In this document: one piece after another, positions 48,923-56,823 of the stretch
How the letters are laid out: the number at the start of each line of letters is the position of its first letter
Numbering within the stretch: the stretch's first letter is position 1
Origin: Oscillospiraceae bacterium
Lineage (GTDB): Bacteria; Bacillota; Clostridia; Oscillospirales; Oscillospiraceae
Reading direction: 5' to 3'
Length of the DNA: 64,000 bases
NCBI GenBank assembly: GCA_017452505.1
Contig: JAFTMI010000027.1
Span: 48,203 to 112,202 of the forward strand
Notes under the pieces: model-generated
Seen by the model: the letters and a program-made list of their open reading frames with translations, nothing else
The model's database searches: none
What the model was told of the DNA's origin: nothing
Program-made: the position numbers and the translations under genes

Positions 48923-49956
48923 GCTTAGAATTTTCCCAGGAGCTGGACAGCCCCATTATTTCCCCCACCTTTGCTCCCCAGGATGCCGGCGAGATCGGTC
49001 TGCGGCCCAAGCTTTTGTCCGACTATACCGGCCAGGAAAAGGCCAAGGGAAATCTGTCCGTTTATATCGAGGCGGCCCGGCTTCGGAATGAGCCGCTGGA
49101 CCACACCCTGCTTTACGGCCCTCCCGGCCTGGGCAAAACCACCCTGGCAGGCGTTATTGCCAATGAGATGGGTGTGAATATCCGCATCACCTCCGGCCCG
49201 GCTATTGAAAAGCCCGGCGATTTGGCAGCGCTGCTGACCAACTTAAATCCCGGCGACATTCTGTTCATCGACGAAATTCACCGCTTAAACCGGGTGGTAG
49301 AAGAGATTCTCTACCCGGCTATGGAGGATTTCGCCATCGATATCATCGTGGGCAAAGGCCCTTCCGCCAACTCCATCCGCTTAGACCTGCCCAAGTTCAC
49401 CCTGGTGGGCGCAACCACCCGGGCCGGTCAGCTTTCCGCGCCGCTGCGTGACCGCTTTGGTGTGAATCTGCGGCTGGAGCTGTACACAGCCGAGGAACTT
49501 GCCAAAATCGTCACCCGGTCGGCAACCATTTTGGGCATGGAAATCGAGCCCGAGGGCGCAATGGAGATCGCCTCCCGGAGCCGGGGCACACCCCGTATCG
49601 CCAACCGCTTCCTGCGCCGTGTCCGGGACTTTGCCCAAATTATGTGCAACGGTGTCATCACCAAGGAAGCAGCCGACCTGGCTCTGCAGCGTTTGGAGGT
49701 GGATGCCCTGGGTCTTGACAACATCGACCGCAGAATGCTCACTGCCATCATTCAAAATTACGGCGGCGGCCCGGTAGGTCTGGAGACCCTGGCTGCCACC
49801 ATCGGCGAGGAGGCCATCACCTTAGAGGATGTGTACGAGCCTTATTTGATGCAGCTGGGATTTTTGACCCGCACCCCCCGTGGCCGGTGTGTTACGCCCC
49901 TTGCCTACCAGCACCTGCATATTCCCTATTTGGGGCAGGAACAGTTTGAAATCTAA
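48919..49956 (+). CDS. ruvB: RuvB, Holliday junction branch-migration ATPase
   Basis: A 345-residue AAA+ motor that drives branch migration with RuvA. Walker A is [15 protein letters not shown] (about 66-80), Walker B is [16 protein letters not shown] (about 113), sensor 1 is [14 protein letters not shown], and the arginine-finger segment is PLRDRFG. The C-terminal winged-helix domain ends with the FLTRTPRGR motif. It is detached from ruvC and ruvA by about 12 kb and instead overlaps uppP by four bases. Confidence 0.97.
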   Translation: MSLEFSQELDSPIISPTFAPQDAGEIGLRPKLLSDYTGQEKAKGNLSVYIEAARLRNEPLDHTLLYGPPGLGKTTLAGVIANEMGVNIRITSGPAIEKPGDLAALLTNLNPGDILFIDEIHRLNRVVEEILYPAMEDFAIDIIVGKGPSANSIRLDLPKFTLVGATTRAGQLSAPLRDRFGVNLRLELYTAEELAKIVTRSATILGMEIEPEGAMEIASRSRGTPRIANRFLRRVRDFAQIMCNGVITKEAADLALQRLEVDALGLDNIDRRMLTAIIQNYGGGPVGLETLAATIGEEAITLEDVYEPYLMQLGFLTRTPRGRCVTPLAYQHLHIPYLGQEQFEI

Positions 49957-50009
49957 GGAAAAAGTACCGGAAAACCCAAAAAATTTGCAACAAAAATTTC
50001 AGAAAACCA

Positions 50010-50038
50010 TTGACAAAAGTTTACAGCTTGTGTATAAT
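50010..50038 (+). promoter_or_regulatory. Perfect-consensus promoter of the double zinc-ribbon gene
   Basis: TTGACA (50010-50015), a 17-base spacer and TATAAT (50033-50038), all consensus. The predicted transcript has a leader of about 90 bases before the ATG. Confidence 0.92.
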
Positions 50039-50043
50039 TCGGG

Positions 50044-50106
50044 TAATGGCGCATAGTCGTCAGAAATTTAACGACCCTGCGTTATCCAGTTAAATTCGGG
50101 CTTTCA
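50044..50106 (+). promoter_or_regulatory. Structured 5' leader of the zinc-ribbon gene
   Basis: The leader can pair GGTAA with TTATCC, CGCA with TGCG and GTCGT with ACGAC as one nested imperfect stem spanning about 50044-50092. The loop is CAGAAATTTA-like. It does not match any riboswitch class that I can recognise, and no T-box or terminator is present. Confidence 0.4.
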
Positions 50107-50135
50107 CGGGGCAAATACAAGAGAGGTATCATCCT

Positions 50136-50414
50136 ATGTACGAAGACAAGACTTTAGTTTGCAAAGAGTGCGGCAACGAATTCGTTTTCACTGCCGGCGA
50201 GCAGGAATTCTACGCTGAGCGTGGCTTCCAGAACGAGCCCCAGCGCTGCAAGGCCTGCCGTGACGCTCGCAAGAACGCCGCTCGTGGTCCCCGTGAGTTC
50301 TTCACTGCTACCTGCGCCCGTTGCGGCGGTGAGGCAAAGGTTCCCTTCGAGCCCAAGTCCGACCGTCCCGTATTCTGCAGCGAGTGCTTCGCTCAGATGA
50401 AGGCAGAAGGCTAA
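50136..50414 (+). CDS. Small protein with two CxxC-CxxC zinc ribbons
   Basis: A 92-residue protein with two zinc-binding modules: Cys9/Cys12 with Cys38/Cys41, and Cys60/Cys63 with Cys81/Cys84. The first (LVCKECGNEFVFTAGEQEFY ... RCKACR) matches the zinc-ribbon family zf-trcl found in Firmicutes and Chloroflexi. The function is unknown, but DNA or RNA binding is plausible. A perfect promoter, C-ending codons and a strong terminator suggest high expression. AAGAGAGG lies upstream of the ATG. Confidence 0.88.
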   Translation: MYEDKTLVCKECGNEFVFTAGEQEFYAERGFQNEPQRCKACRDARKNAARGPREFFTATCARCGGEAKVPFEPKSDRPVFCSECFAQMKAEG

Positions 50415-50426
50415 TATTTGTCTAAG

Positions 50427-50460
50427 AAAAAGCAGCACCAAAAACCGGTGCTGCTTTTTT
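50427..50460 (+). terminator. Terminator after the zinc-ribbon gene
   Basis: Stem AAAAAGCAGCACC / GGTGCTGCTTTTT with a seven-base loop and T run, 13 bases after the stop. Confidence 0.92.
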
Positions 50461-50491
50461 GCGCCTACACGCCGGTACGGGTGATTCCCTT

Positions 50492-50582
50492 TTCGTAGGG
50501 GCGGGATACTATCCCGCCCGCATCACCGGAAGGCGATCTCGTATTGTTACCTTCGGGAGGGATAATATCCCTCCCCTACAAG
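50492..50582. repeat. Palindromic repeat family 1, full copy
   Basis: Ends TTCGTAGGGGCGGG and CCCTCCCCTACAA; palindromes GCGGGATACTATCCCGC and GAGGGATAATATCCCTC. About 90 bases long, it lies between two convergent terminators. Confidence 0.85.
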
Positions 50583-50594
50583 AGGATTTTGCAT

Positions 50595-50628
50595 AAAAAA
50601 GGAACGCCCTTTGGGCGTTCCTTTTTTA
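50595..50628 (-). terminator. Terminator of the hup-rqcP unit
   Basis: Stem AAAAAAGGAACGCCC / GGGCGTTCCTTTTTT directly after the rqcP stop; T runs on both strands. Confidence 0.92.
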
Positions 50629-50868
50629 TTAGATTTCCTTGTACATGGTCTCTGCATCGTCCTTGCGGACATTGTCAGCAACCACCAAGACCTCCACGGC
50701 TACGGTTCTTGCACCCAGGGCGATCTCGATCTTGTCGCCGGGCTTGACCTCGTAGCTGGCTTTCACCACACGGCCGTTGACGCTGATGCGGCCATTGTCG
50801 CAGGCTTCGTTGGCAACGGTGCGGCGTTTGATCAGCCGGGAGACCTTCAGATACTTATCTAAGCGCAT
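50629..50868 (-). CDS. rqcP: RqcP, S4-domain ribosome quality-control factor
   Basis: A 79-residue single S4 RNA-binding domain protein (YabO family). The S4 core is [41 protein letters not shown]. By family knowledge RqcP works with RqcH on stalled 50S subunits to add C-terminal alanine tails. Its ATG overlaps the hup stop by one base (TAATG), so the two are translationally coupled. The hup-rqcP pair downstream of a SpoVB-like gene parallels the yabM-yabN-yabO region of Bacillus. Confidence 0.9.
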   Translation of the reverse strand: MRLDKYLKVSRLIKRRTVANEACDNGRISVNGRVVKASYEVKPGDKIEIALGARTVAVEVLVVADNVRKDDAETMYKEI

Positions 50869-51143
50869 TACTTAGCGACGGTATCCTTCAAAGCCTTGCT
50901 TGCCTTGAAAACGGGCAGCTTGGTAGCGGGAATCTGAATGGTTTCCTTGGTGCGGGGGTTGCGGCCGGTGCGGGCTTCGCGGGTCTTGACCTCGAAGTTA
51001 CCGAAACCGAAAACCTGTACCTTCTCACCCTTTGCCAGGGCAGCGGTAACGGTCTCGAAAGTAGCGGAAACGACGCGCTCTGCGTCCTTCTTGGTCAGGC
51101 CGGTCTTCTCGGCAACTGCTGCGATGAGTTCAGTCTTGTTCAT
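50868..51143 (-). CDS. hup: HU-family nucleoid protein
   Basis: A 91-residue histone-like DNA-binding protein. The N-terminus [25 protein letters not shown] and the signature [22 protein letters not shown] (beta arm with the conserved NP) are diagnostic. It compacts DNA as a dimer. GAGGT precedes the ATG, and a promoter is at 51183-51211. It shows the optimal-codon pattern of an abundant protein. Confidence 0.97.
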   Translation of the reverse strand: MNKTELIAAVAEKTGLTKKDAERVVSATFETVTAALAKGEKVQVFGFGNFEVKTREARTGRNPRTKETIQIPATKLPVFKASKALKDTVAK

Positions 51144-51182
51144 AATGTTTACCTCGTTTCATTATTTTAGATTGCTAAAGTA

Positions 51183-51211
51183 ATCGTATCACTTTTTTGC
51201 ACATATTGCAA
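51183..51211 (-). promoter_or_regulatory. Promoter of hup-rqcP
   Basis: Minus strand TTGCAA (51206-51211), a 17-base spacer and TACGAT (51183-51188), 39 bases before the hup ATG. Confidence 0.7.
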
Positions 51212-51235
51212 GCATTTTTTTGCAAAAATAACCAA

Positions 51236-52831
51236 TTATAGCCTTAAAATTTTCGAAATCTTGTCACCTTTTGGCAAAAGAAGGCAGTCTTCCCGGGAAA
51301 TTGCCTTACAAAGCACCACGCAGACCAGGTAGGTAACTACGCCCACAGCCACGGGAATACCGCACAGGAACACCCGGCTTGCGCCGCTTCCCAAAACCGC
51401 GATCAGCAGCCGATACGCGCCGTAGACCACAACGCCCATCAAAACAGCGGGAGCCGCAGGCCGCAGGAGATTCCGTAAGATCCGGGGCTTGTGGGGAACG
51501 ACCCGGTTAATGGCGATGAGATTCATAACACCAATGCACAGATAGCAAAGGGTCATACCGATGGGCGCGCCCACGATGCCGATCTGGGGATTGCCCACCA
51601 GCACATACACCACAGCCAGCTTCACACCGCCGCAAAGGAGGGTGTTGATGACCGGGATATGGGCATAGCCGTGGGATTGGAGCACCACATTGGTGTACTG
51701 AATGGTGGCGTAGAAGAAGATATTCACGCCTAAAATCGCCAAAATCTTGCCGGCTAAAATGAGATTGTCTCCGGTGTAGCCGCCCAAAAGGCTGATGACC
51801 GGGGTGGCCAAAATGCTCAGACCCACGGCGCAGGGCAGGCTGATGAGGCCGGTGATCCGGGCGGCGGATTCTTCCGTTGCCTTGGCCCCGTCAAAATTCT
51901 TGGTGGTGAGCAGAGCGGTGATTGCCGGCAGCACCGAGGTGGTGATGGGTACCATAAATGCGCAGGGCATATTGAACACCGTAAAGCACATATCGTAAAT
52001 GCCCTTGGTGATGTCAGCGGTGTTTTGGCTCATGCCGTTGGCTGTCAGCAGCTGACCCATGTACAGGTTGGTCTCCACCAGGGTCAGCACCTGCAGGCCT
52101 GCAGAGCCGATGGTGATGGGCACAGCGATGGCCAAAAGCTCCTTGGCCGTGCGGCGGTAGGTCTTGGTTTCGCCGCCGCCCGTGGGCATCTCCCGGTAGG
52201 CAGGCCGCAGCTGGGCATACAGGTAGATGGAAGACACCAGGCAGCTCACCGTCACGCCCAAAATAGCGCCGCCGGCAGCCAGGCCCACACTTCCTGTCTG
52301 CTTCATAATGAGATATGCTAAAGCCAAGCCCACAAACAGCTTGAAAACCGCCTCCAAAATCTGAGAATTGGAGGTGGGGCGCATATCGCCCTGGCCCTGG
52401 AAAAAGCCCCGGAATGTGGACATAATGCACATCAAAAAGGCGCTGGGTGCCAGGCAGAAAATGGCCGCCCAGGCATCAGGCTGCTTTTGGAACGCCGCTA
52501 ACTGGTGGGCAAAAATCATCATCAGCGCGGAGCTGACTGCACCCAGTCCTAAGAAAATACCCCGGCTGGTGGCATAGACCCGGCGCACCTGGTTGTAGTT
52601 GCCTACGGAGTGAGCCTGGCTGATGAGCCGGCTCATGGCAATGGGCAGACCGGCGGTGGAGATCATCAGCAGCACCGCATAGATATTGTAGGCGGTGTTG
52701 AAATAGCCGAAGCCCTGTTCGCCGATGATCATATTTAGAGGGATCTTATAGAACGCACCGATGATCTTCACAATGGCGGTTGCCATGGCTAAAAGGGCTG
52801 CGCCGTGGAGGAAATTTTGCTTTTTGTTCAT
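51236..52831 (-). CDS. SpoVB/MurJ-like polysaccharide or lipid flippase
   Basis: A 531-residue membrane protein of the MOP superfamily with about 14 helices. The opening LHGAALLAMATAIVKIIGAFYKIPLNMIIGEQGFGYFN is typical of the SpoVB/YabM/YkvU branch, which includes lipid II flippases and spore-cortex exporters. No spore-specific neighbours are present, so a role in cell-wall precursor or exopolysaccharide export is inferred. Its start overlaps the stop of the amidohydrolase-like gene by four bases, making it the last gene of the recJ-to-flippase run. Confidence 0.88.
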   Translation of the reverse strand: MNKKQNFLHGAALLAMATAIVKIIGAFYKIPLNMIIGEQGFGYFNTAYNIYAVLLMISTAGLPIAMSRLISQAHSVGNYNQVRRVYATSRGIFLGLGAVSSALMMIFAHQLAAFQKQPDAWAAIFCLAPSAFLMCIMSTFRGFFQGQGDMRPTSNSQILEAVFKLFVGLALAYLIMKQTGSVGLAAGGAILGVTVSCLVSSIYLYAQLRPAYREMPTGGGETKTYRRTAKELLAIAVPITIGSAGLQVLTLVETNLYMGQLLTANGMSQNTADITKGIYDMCFTVFNMPCAFMVPITTSVLPAITALLTTKNFDGAKATEESAARITGLISLPCAVGLSILATPVISLLGGYTGDNLILAGKILAILGVNIFFYATIQYTNVVLQSHGYAHIPVINTLLCGGVKLAVVYVLVGNPQIGIVGAPIGMTLCYLCIGVMNLIAINRVVPHKPRILRNLLRPAAPAVLMGVVVYGAYRLLIAVLGSGASRVFLCGIPVAVGVVTYLVCVVLCKAISREDCLLLPKGDKISKILRL

Positions 52832-54150
52832 TGCTCCTCCTTACTTTCTCCCAACAGACGGGGAATGGCGTATTCCATGATCTCAGACACCACCCCATTT
52901 AGATCGATGGTGGGGAAGTGGCCGTTTTGGTACAGGATCTTGCCCCGGACCATGGTCATGGCCACATCGCCGCCCTTGGCGGAGAACACCAGACCGGCCG
53001 GTACATTGTGGCAGGGCATCAAATGGGGCGCGGAGAAGTCCACAAGGATAATATCCGCATCGAGCCCCTCTTTCAGCATACCGCAATCGGTCCGGCCCTG
53101 GGCCTTGGCGCCGCAGACGGTAGCCATCATCAAAGGCGCAGCGGCAGGCAGCGCAGCGGAATCACCCTGTTCCTGCCGGGCTTGCAGGCAAGCATAGCGC
53201 ATCACTTCAAACATATCCAAATTGCCGCATTCAAATGCGCCGCCCGTACCCAAGGAAACATTCATACCGGCCTTGACACAGGCGGTGATGGGGGTGGTGG
53301 GCGCGCCTAACTTGGCGCTGGCAAGGGGGGTGGCTACAGCAGTTGCCTTGTATTTACCCAGCATGGCCTGCTCATTTTCCGTTAAGCAGGCGCAGGTGGC
53401 AGCCGTTACAGGCCGGTCAAAGATCTTGTGGCAGCTGAGAAGCTCCGCCGGGGTGAGGCCGGAGCGGTCTTCACAGGATTCGACTTCTTCTTTGGTTTCC
53501 GACAAGTGGAGCTGGATTCCCAAGCCCTTTTCCGCGGCAAAGGAGGCTATGCCCTCCCAAAGCCGGAAATTGCTGGTATACTCGGCATAAATGCCGCCGT
53601 CGATCTTAATGCGGCCGTCGTCATAGCCGTGCCAGGTATCCACTAACCGGACAAGTTCCTTGCACTGCTCGTCAGTTTCAAAATCAAAGTCCTCGTTCTG
53701 GTCGATGAACCGATAGGAAGACAGGGCCAAATTGGCCTTGATGCCGCTCTCTGCCACAGCCTGGGCGGTGGCCTCCGGGAAATAGTACAGGTCTGACACA
53801 GAGGTGATACCAAACCGCAGACACTCGGCGATTGCCAACTGAGCCGCCGCCTTAGCCGCCCGGTTGTCTAACTTATCCTGCCGGGTGAGCAGCTGCTCCA
53901 AAGCCTCCCGCTTTTCTCCATCATCCACAAAATTCCGCAGCACGGCTGTGGCCAAATGGGTATGGCAGTTGATGAGGCCCGGCATTGCCACCATTCCGGT
54001 GCCGTCAATGATGGTCTTGGGCTGCTCAGTGGGGGCGTCTTTGCCCATATAGGCTATTTTGCCGTTTTCGATGCCGATGTATGCGCCAAACAGCACATCC
54101 ATTTTTTCATTCATGGTCACCACCGTGACATTGGAGATCAATGTATCCAA
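52828..54150 (-). CDS. Amidohydrolase (MTA/SAH deaminase-like) lacking key active-site residues
   Basis: A 440-residue TIM-barrel amidohydrolase that aligns throughout with 5'-methylthioadenosine/S-adenosylhomocysteine deaminases. Residues equivalent to the metal ligands in LINCHTHLATAVLR (His63, His65) and LHLSE (His215, Glu218) are present. The catalytic His of the usual AHCVHLT is replaced (ATCACLT, Thr252), HNP reads ATP, and the metal-binding Asp of GTDGA is Gly (GTGGA, residue 303). The gene is otherwise intact, so it may be a repurposed or inactive deaminase homologue. It follows hemZ by 12 bases. Confidence 0.85.
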   Translation of the reverse strand: MDTLISNVTVVTMNEKMDVLFGAYIGIENGKIAYMGKDAPTEQPKTIIDGTGMVAMPGLINCHTHLATAVLRNFVDDGEKREALEQLLTRQDKLDNRAAKAAAQLAIAECLRFGITSVSDLYYFPEATAQAVAESGIKANLALSSYRFIDQNEDFDFETDEQCKELVRLVDTWHGYDDGRIKIDGGIYAEYTSNFRLWEGIASFAAEKGLGIQLHLSETKEEVESCEDRSGLTPAELLSCHKIFDRPVTAATCACLTENEQAMLGKYKATAVATPLASAKLGAPTTPITACVKAGMNVSLGTGGAFECGNLDMFEVMRYACLQARQEQGDSAALPAAAPLMMATVCGAKAQGRTDCGMLKEGLDADIILVDFSAPHLMPCHNVPAGLVFSAKGGDVAMTMVRGKILYQNGHFPTIDLNGVVSEIMEYAIPRLLGESKEEQ

Positions 54151-54162
54151 AATAACACTTCC

Positions 54163-55569
54163 TTATAACAGGTCAAATAGTTCCTCTTTTTGCCGCAGTA
54201 CATCGCCGATCTGGCCTATGTACTGCTCCGGGAATTTGGGGTTGTGGAATCGCTGCAAAGTGCCGTCCGGCAGGTTTACCTTATTCATACCGCCGCCACC
54301 TAAGGACAAAATGGTATGCAGCTCCTCCATCATATAAATATTGTACAGGCAATCCAAATTATCCCGGCTCCAGCCCACATTCTCAAAAGAACCGGACATA
54401 TACTTCTGCCGGTACAGGTAATAGGGCTTGTAGCCCAGGGCACGGAGGGTATGCTCTGCGTATTCCACCATCTGCGCCACATCCTCCACGCCGGGTAGCT
54501 GTACCTTTCGCTCAAACAGGTCTGCGCCCTTCTTGAGGGCTAAGGTATGAACAGTGATGTTGGCAGGGTTCAGCGCCGCCACTTTATCCAAAGAATCCCG
54601 GAATCCCTCCAAGGTATCCTTGGGCAGGCCGGCGATCAAGTCCATATTGATGGCGGCAAAGCCGGCATTTTCCGCCTCCCGATAGCGACTTAAAATGTCG
54701 GCGGCGGTGTGGGGTCTGCCACAGGCCCGCAGGACTTCGTCCTGCATGGTTTGGGGATTGATGCTCATGCGGTCAGCGCCGCATAAGCGGATGGCAGAGA
54801 GCTTTTCGGCGGTAAGGGTATCCGGCCGGCCGCCCTCCACAGTAAACTCTATGCACCGGGAAAGGTCAAAGGTATCTTTCACCCGGTCCAAAAGCTCCGA
54901 CATCTGCTCGGTAGACAAGGTGGTGGGCGTACCACCGCCTATATAGATGGTACGAACCCTTTTCCCGGAATTTGCCAAAAGTTTTCCGGTGTGCTCCAGT
55001 TCCTGGTACAGGGCGTGGAGGTACGAGTCTAACAAATCGGTGTTTTTGCCCACAGTGCGGCTGACAAAGCTGCAATAGCTGCACCGGGTAGGGCAGAAAG
55101 GAATGCCGATGTACAGGGATATGTCGTTTTTGTCCATCTTATTGATGGCGCTCACTGTGGATTTGGAGCAGTCAATGGCCAGCTGCCGCCGCTGCGGTGT
55201 CACGAAATACACATCGCGGAGCAATTTGTCCGGGTCATCGCCCTCCAAAATCGCCTTGGTGCTCAGCTTGGTGGGCCGTACACCGGAAAGGGCGCCCCAG
55301 GCGGGCGTATTTTCCAAATGGGGAAGCGCCGCCAAATAAAAGCTCTGCTGCAGGATTCTCCTGCGCAGGCGGACAGTTTCTTCTGTCACTTTCAAGCGCC
55401 GGGAAGACTTGGTCTTCCTGCCCGCTATTTCAATTTCCGTCACGGCGGTGAGCCAGGTTTTGCCCCGGGAAAGCCGGGAAACCGCTGTTCCCTCAGTTTC
55501 GGCAAACAGGCTGAGCATCAGCTGCTCCACCGCATATAAATCATCGTGACCGGTTATCGTCAAATTCAT
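54163..55569 (-). CDS. hemZ: HemZ-type coproporphyrinogen dehydrogenase-like radical SAM protein
   Basis: A 468-residue radical SAM protein. The cluster motif IPFCPTRCSYC places cysteines at about 159, 163 and 166, followed by the SAM-binding YIGGGTPTTLS. The N-terminal extension of about 150 residues and the GVRPTKL motif distinguish HemZ from HemN. Such proteins are annotated as oxygen-independent coproporphyrinogen dehydrogenases, but many clostridial members may be haem-related proteins of other function. AGGAAACC lies upstream; a family-2 repeat separates it from the MBL gene. Confidence 0.88.
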   Translation of the reverse strand: MNLTITGHDDLYAVEQLMLSLFAETEGTAVSRLSRGKTWLTAVTEIEIAGRKTKSSRRLKVTEETVRLRRRILQQSFYLAALPHLENTPAWGALSGVRPTKLSTKAILEGDDPDKLLRDVYFVTPQRRQLAIDCSKSTVSAINKMDKNDISLYIGIPFCPTRCSYCSFVSRTVGKNTDLLDSYLHALYQELEHTGKLLANSGKRVRTIYIGGGTPTTLSTEQMSELLDRVKDTFDLSRCIEFTVEGGRPDTLTAEKLSAIRLCGADRMSINPQTMQDEVLRACGRPHTAADILSRYREAENAGFAAINMDLIAGLPKDTLEGFRDSLDKVAALNPANITVHTLALKKGADLFERKVQLPGVEDVAQMVEYAEHTLRALGYKPYYLYRQKYMSGSFENVGWSRDNLDCLYNIYMMEELHTILSLGGGGMNKVNLPDGTLQRFHNPKFPEQYIGQIGDVLRQKEELFDLL

Positions 55570-55583
55570 AAGGTTTCCTCCAA

Positions 55584-55703
55584 AGGCTTCCCCTTAAGGG
55601 GAAGCTGTCAAAAATCCGTGATTTTTGACTGATGAGGTGTAAAAATCATTCCACCTCATCCGTCAGCCCTTTGGGCTGCCACCTTCTCCTCAAGGAGAAG
55701 GCT
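55584..55703. repeat. Repeat family 2 copy between MBL gene and hemZ
   Basis: Ends CTTCCCCTTAAGGGGAAGC and CTTCTCCTCAAGGAGAAGG; interior GACTGATGAGGTG / CACCTCATCCGTC arms plus GTCAAAAATC/GATTTTTGAC and AGCCCTTTGGGCT hairpins. Its right end touches the MBL stop. Confidence 0.88.
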
Positions 55704-55704
55704 T

Positions 55705-56295
55705 TTATCGCAAATAGGGATTGTACTTCCGCTCCTCTGCCAACTGGGTGGCTGGGCCGTGGCCGGGGAGGACTTTGTAATCTCCCTCCAGCTGCGCCAG
55801 CCGCTTGAGAGATTCTCGCATTTGGGCCATACTGCCCCCGGGGAAGTCCGTCCGTCCGCAGGAATCCATAAACAGGGTGTCCCCGGAGAACATGGTGTCC
55901 TGGCACATAAGGCACACCGAGCCGGGGGTATGTCCCGGGGTGTGGAGAACCCGCAAAGAAAGACCTGCAAACGCAAGCACATCCCCCTCGTCATAGTTTG
56001 CCGTGTAGCAAAGCGGGCCGTCGGTGAAGCTCTCCGGCAGAGAAAGCTCCGCTGCATGGATATAAACCGGGCAATCCGCTTTTTCTGCCAAAAACCGCAC
56101 GCCGCCCACATGGTCAAAATGGCCGTGGGTCAGCAGGATGGCATCAATGGTCTTGCCCAAACGGATCACTTCTGAAAGCACCGTTTCCGGCTCATAGCCC
56201 GGGTCGATGACGATGCAGGAATCCGCGCCCTCTGCCCAGGCAATATAACAATTGGTCTGATAAGAACCCAAAGGCAATGTGAGAATGTTCAGCAT
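55705..56295 (-). CDS. MBL-fold metallohydrolase, glyoxalase II-like
   Basis: A 196-residue metallo-beta-lactamase-fold hydrolase. The ATG at 56295 is chosen for GGAGAA upstream; the longer frame overlaps dtd and is not supported. The metal motif LLTHGHFDHVGG (HxHxDH) is near 58-69, followed by LHTPGHTPGSVCL, FSGDTLFMDSCGRTDFPGG and LPGHGPAT, the usual order for short glyoxalase II-like proteins. The substrate is probably a thioester such as S-lactoyl-thiol, but that is an inference. It lies 19 bases after dtd, in the same direction. Confidence 0.88.
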   Translation of the reverse strand: MLNILTLPLGSYQTNCYIAWAEGADSCIVIDPGYEPETVLSEVIRLGKTIDAILLTHGHFDHVGGVRFLAEKADCPVYIHAAELSLPESFTDGPLCYTANYDEGDVLAFAGLSLRVLHTPGHTPGSVCLMCQDTMFSGDTLFMDSCGRTDFPGGSMAQMRESLKRLAQLEGDYKVLPGHGPATQLAEERKYNPYLR

Positions 56296-56297
56296 AA

Positions 56298-56318
56298 TTC
56301 TCAATTCTCCATTTTCAA
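56298..56318. repeat. TTCTCAA-type heptad tract before the MBL gene
   Basis: Three heptads (TTCTCAA, TTCTCCA, TTTTCAA) fill the 19-base gap between dtd and the MBL start and contribute its ribosome binding site on the minus strand. Confidence 0.6.
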
Positions 56319-56782
56319 TTTCTTCTGGGTGTGTCCAGCAGTTCTGCGGTGTCCAAAATGAGGGTGACAGGGCCGTCGTTGACGGACTCCACCTGCATAT
56401 CCGCGCCAAACTGGCCGTGCTGGGGAGGATAGCCCAGTTCCTCACAGACGGCAAGGAACTTTTCATACAATTCATTGCCCAATTCCGGGCCGGCTGCCCC
56501 CACAAAGCTGGGGCGGCGACCCTTGCGGCAGTTGCCGTACAGGGTAAACTGGCTCACCACCAGCACCTGTCCGCCCACATCATCCAGGCCCAAATTCATT
56601 TTACCGTTTTCGTCCTCGAAAATGCGCAGGCCCAGGGCCTTTTCCGCCAAATACCGGCACTCCTTTTCGGTATCCTCCGGGCCAACGCCCAGCAGGATCA
56701 GAAAACCCTGGCCGATTTTGCCTACAATTTCACCGTCGATTTCCACCGACGCAGATTTTACTCTCGTTAAAACCGCTCGCAT
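56315..56782 (-). CDS. dtd: D-aminoacyl-tRNA deacylase
   Basis: A 155-residue DTD enzyme that removes D-amino acids (and glycine mischarged on tRNA-Ala) from tRNA. The opening MRAVLTRVKSASVEIDGEIVG, the active-site SQFTLYGNCRKGRRPSF and the late NDGPVTLILDT, containing the cross-subunit Gly-Pro motif (here G-P in NDGPVT), are all present. I chose the ATG at 56782 with AAGGAG. It follows rel by 41 bases, a gene order conserved in Bacilli and Clostridia. Confidence 0.95.
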   Translation of the reverse strand: MRAVLTRVKSASVEIDGEIVGKIGQGFLILLGVGPEDTEKECRYLAEKALGLRIFEDENGKMNLGLDDVGGQVLVVSQFTLYGNCRKGRRPSFVGAAGPELGNELYEKFLAVCEELGYPPQHGQFGADMQVESVNDGPVTLILDTAELLDTPRRN

Positions 56783-56795
56783 AATAACTCCTTCA

Positions 56796-56823
56796 TTATG
56801 CATTATGCATTACGCATTCTGCA
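56796..56823. repeat. TTATGCA-type heptad tract between dtd and rel
   Basis: Heptads TTATGCA, TTATGCA, TTACGCA, TTCTGCA directly next to the rel stop codon. Confidence 0.7.

Noticed and set aside
56296-56505. N-terminal extension of the MBL hydrolase frame
   Set aside because: The extension overlaps dtd, has no family similarity, and a start with a ribosome binding site exists at 56295.
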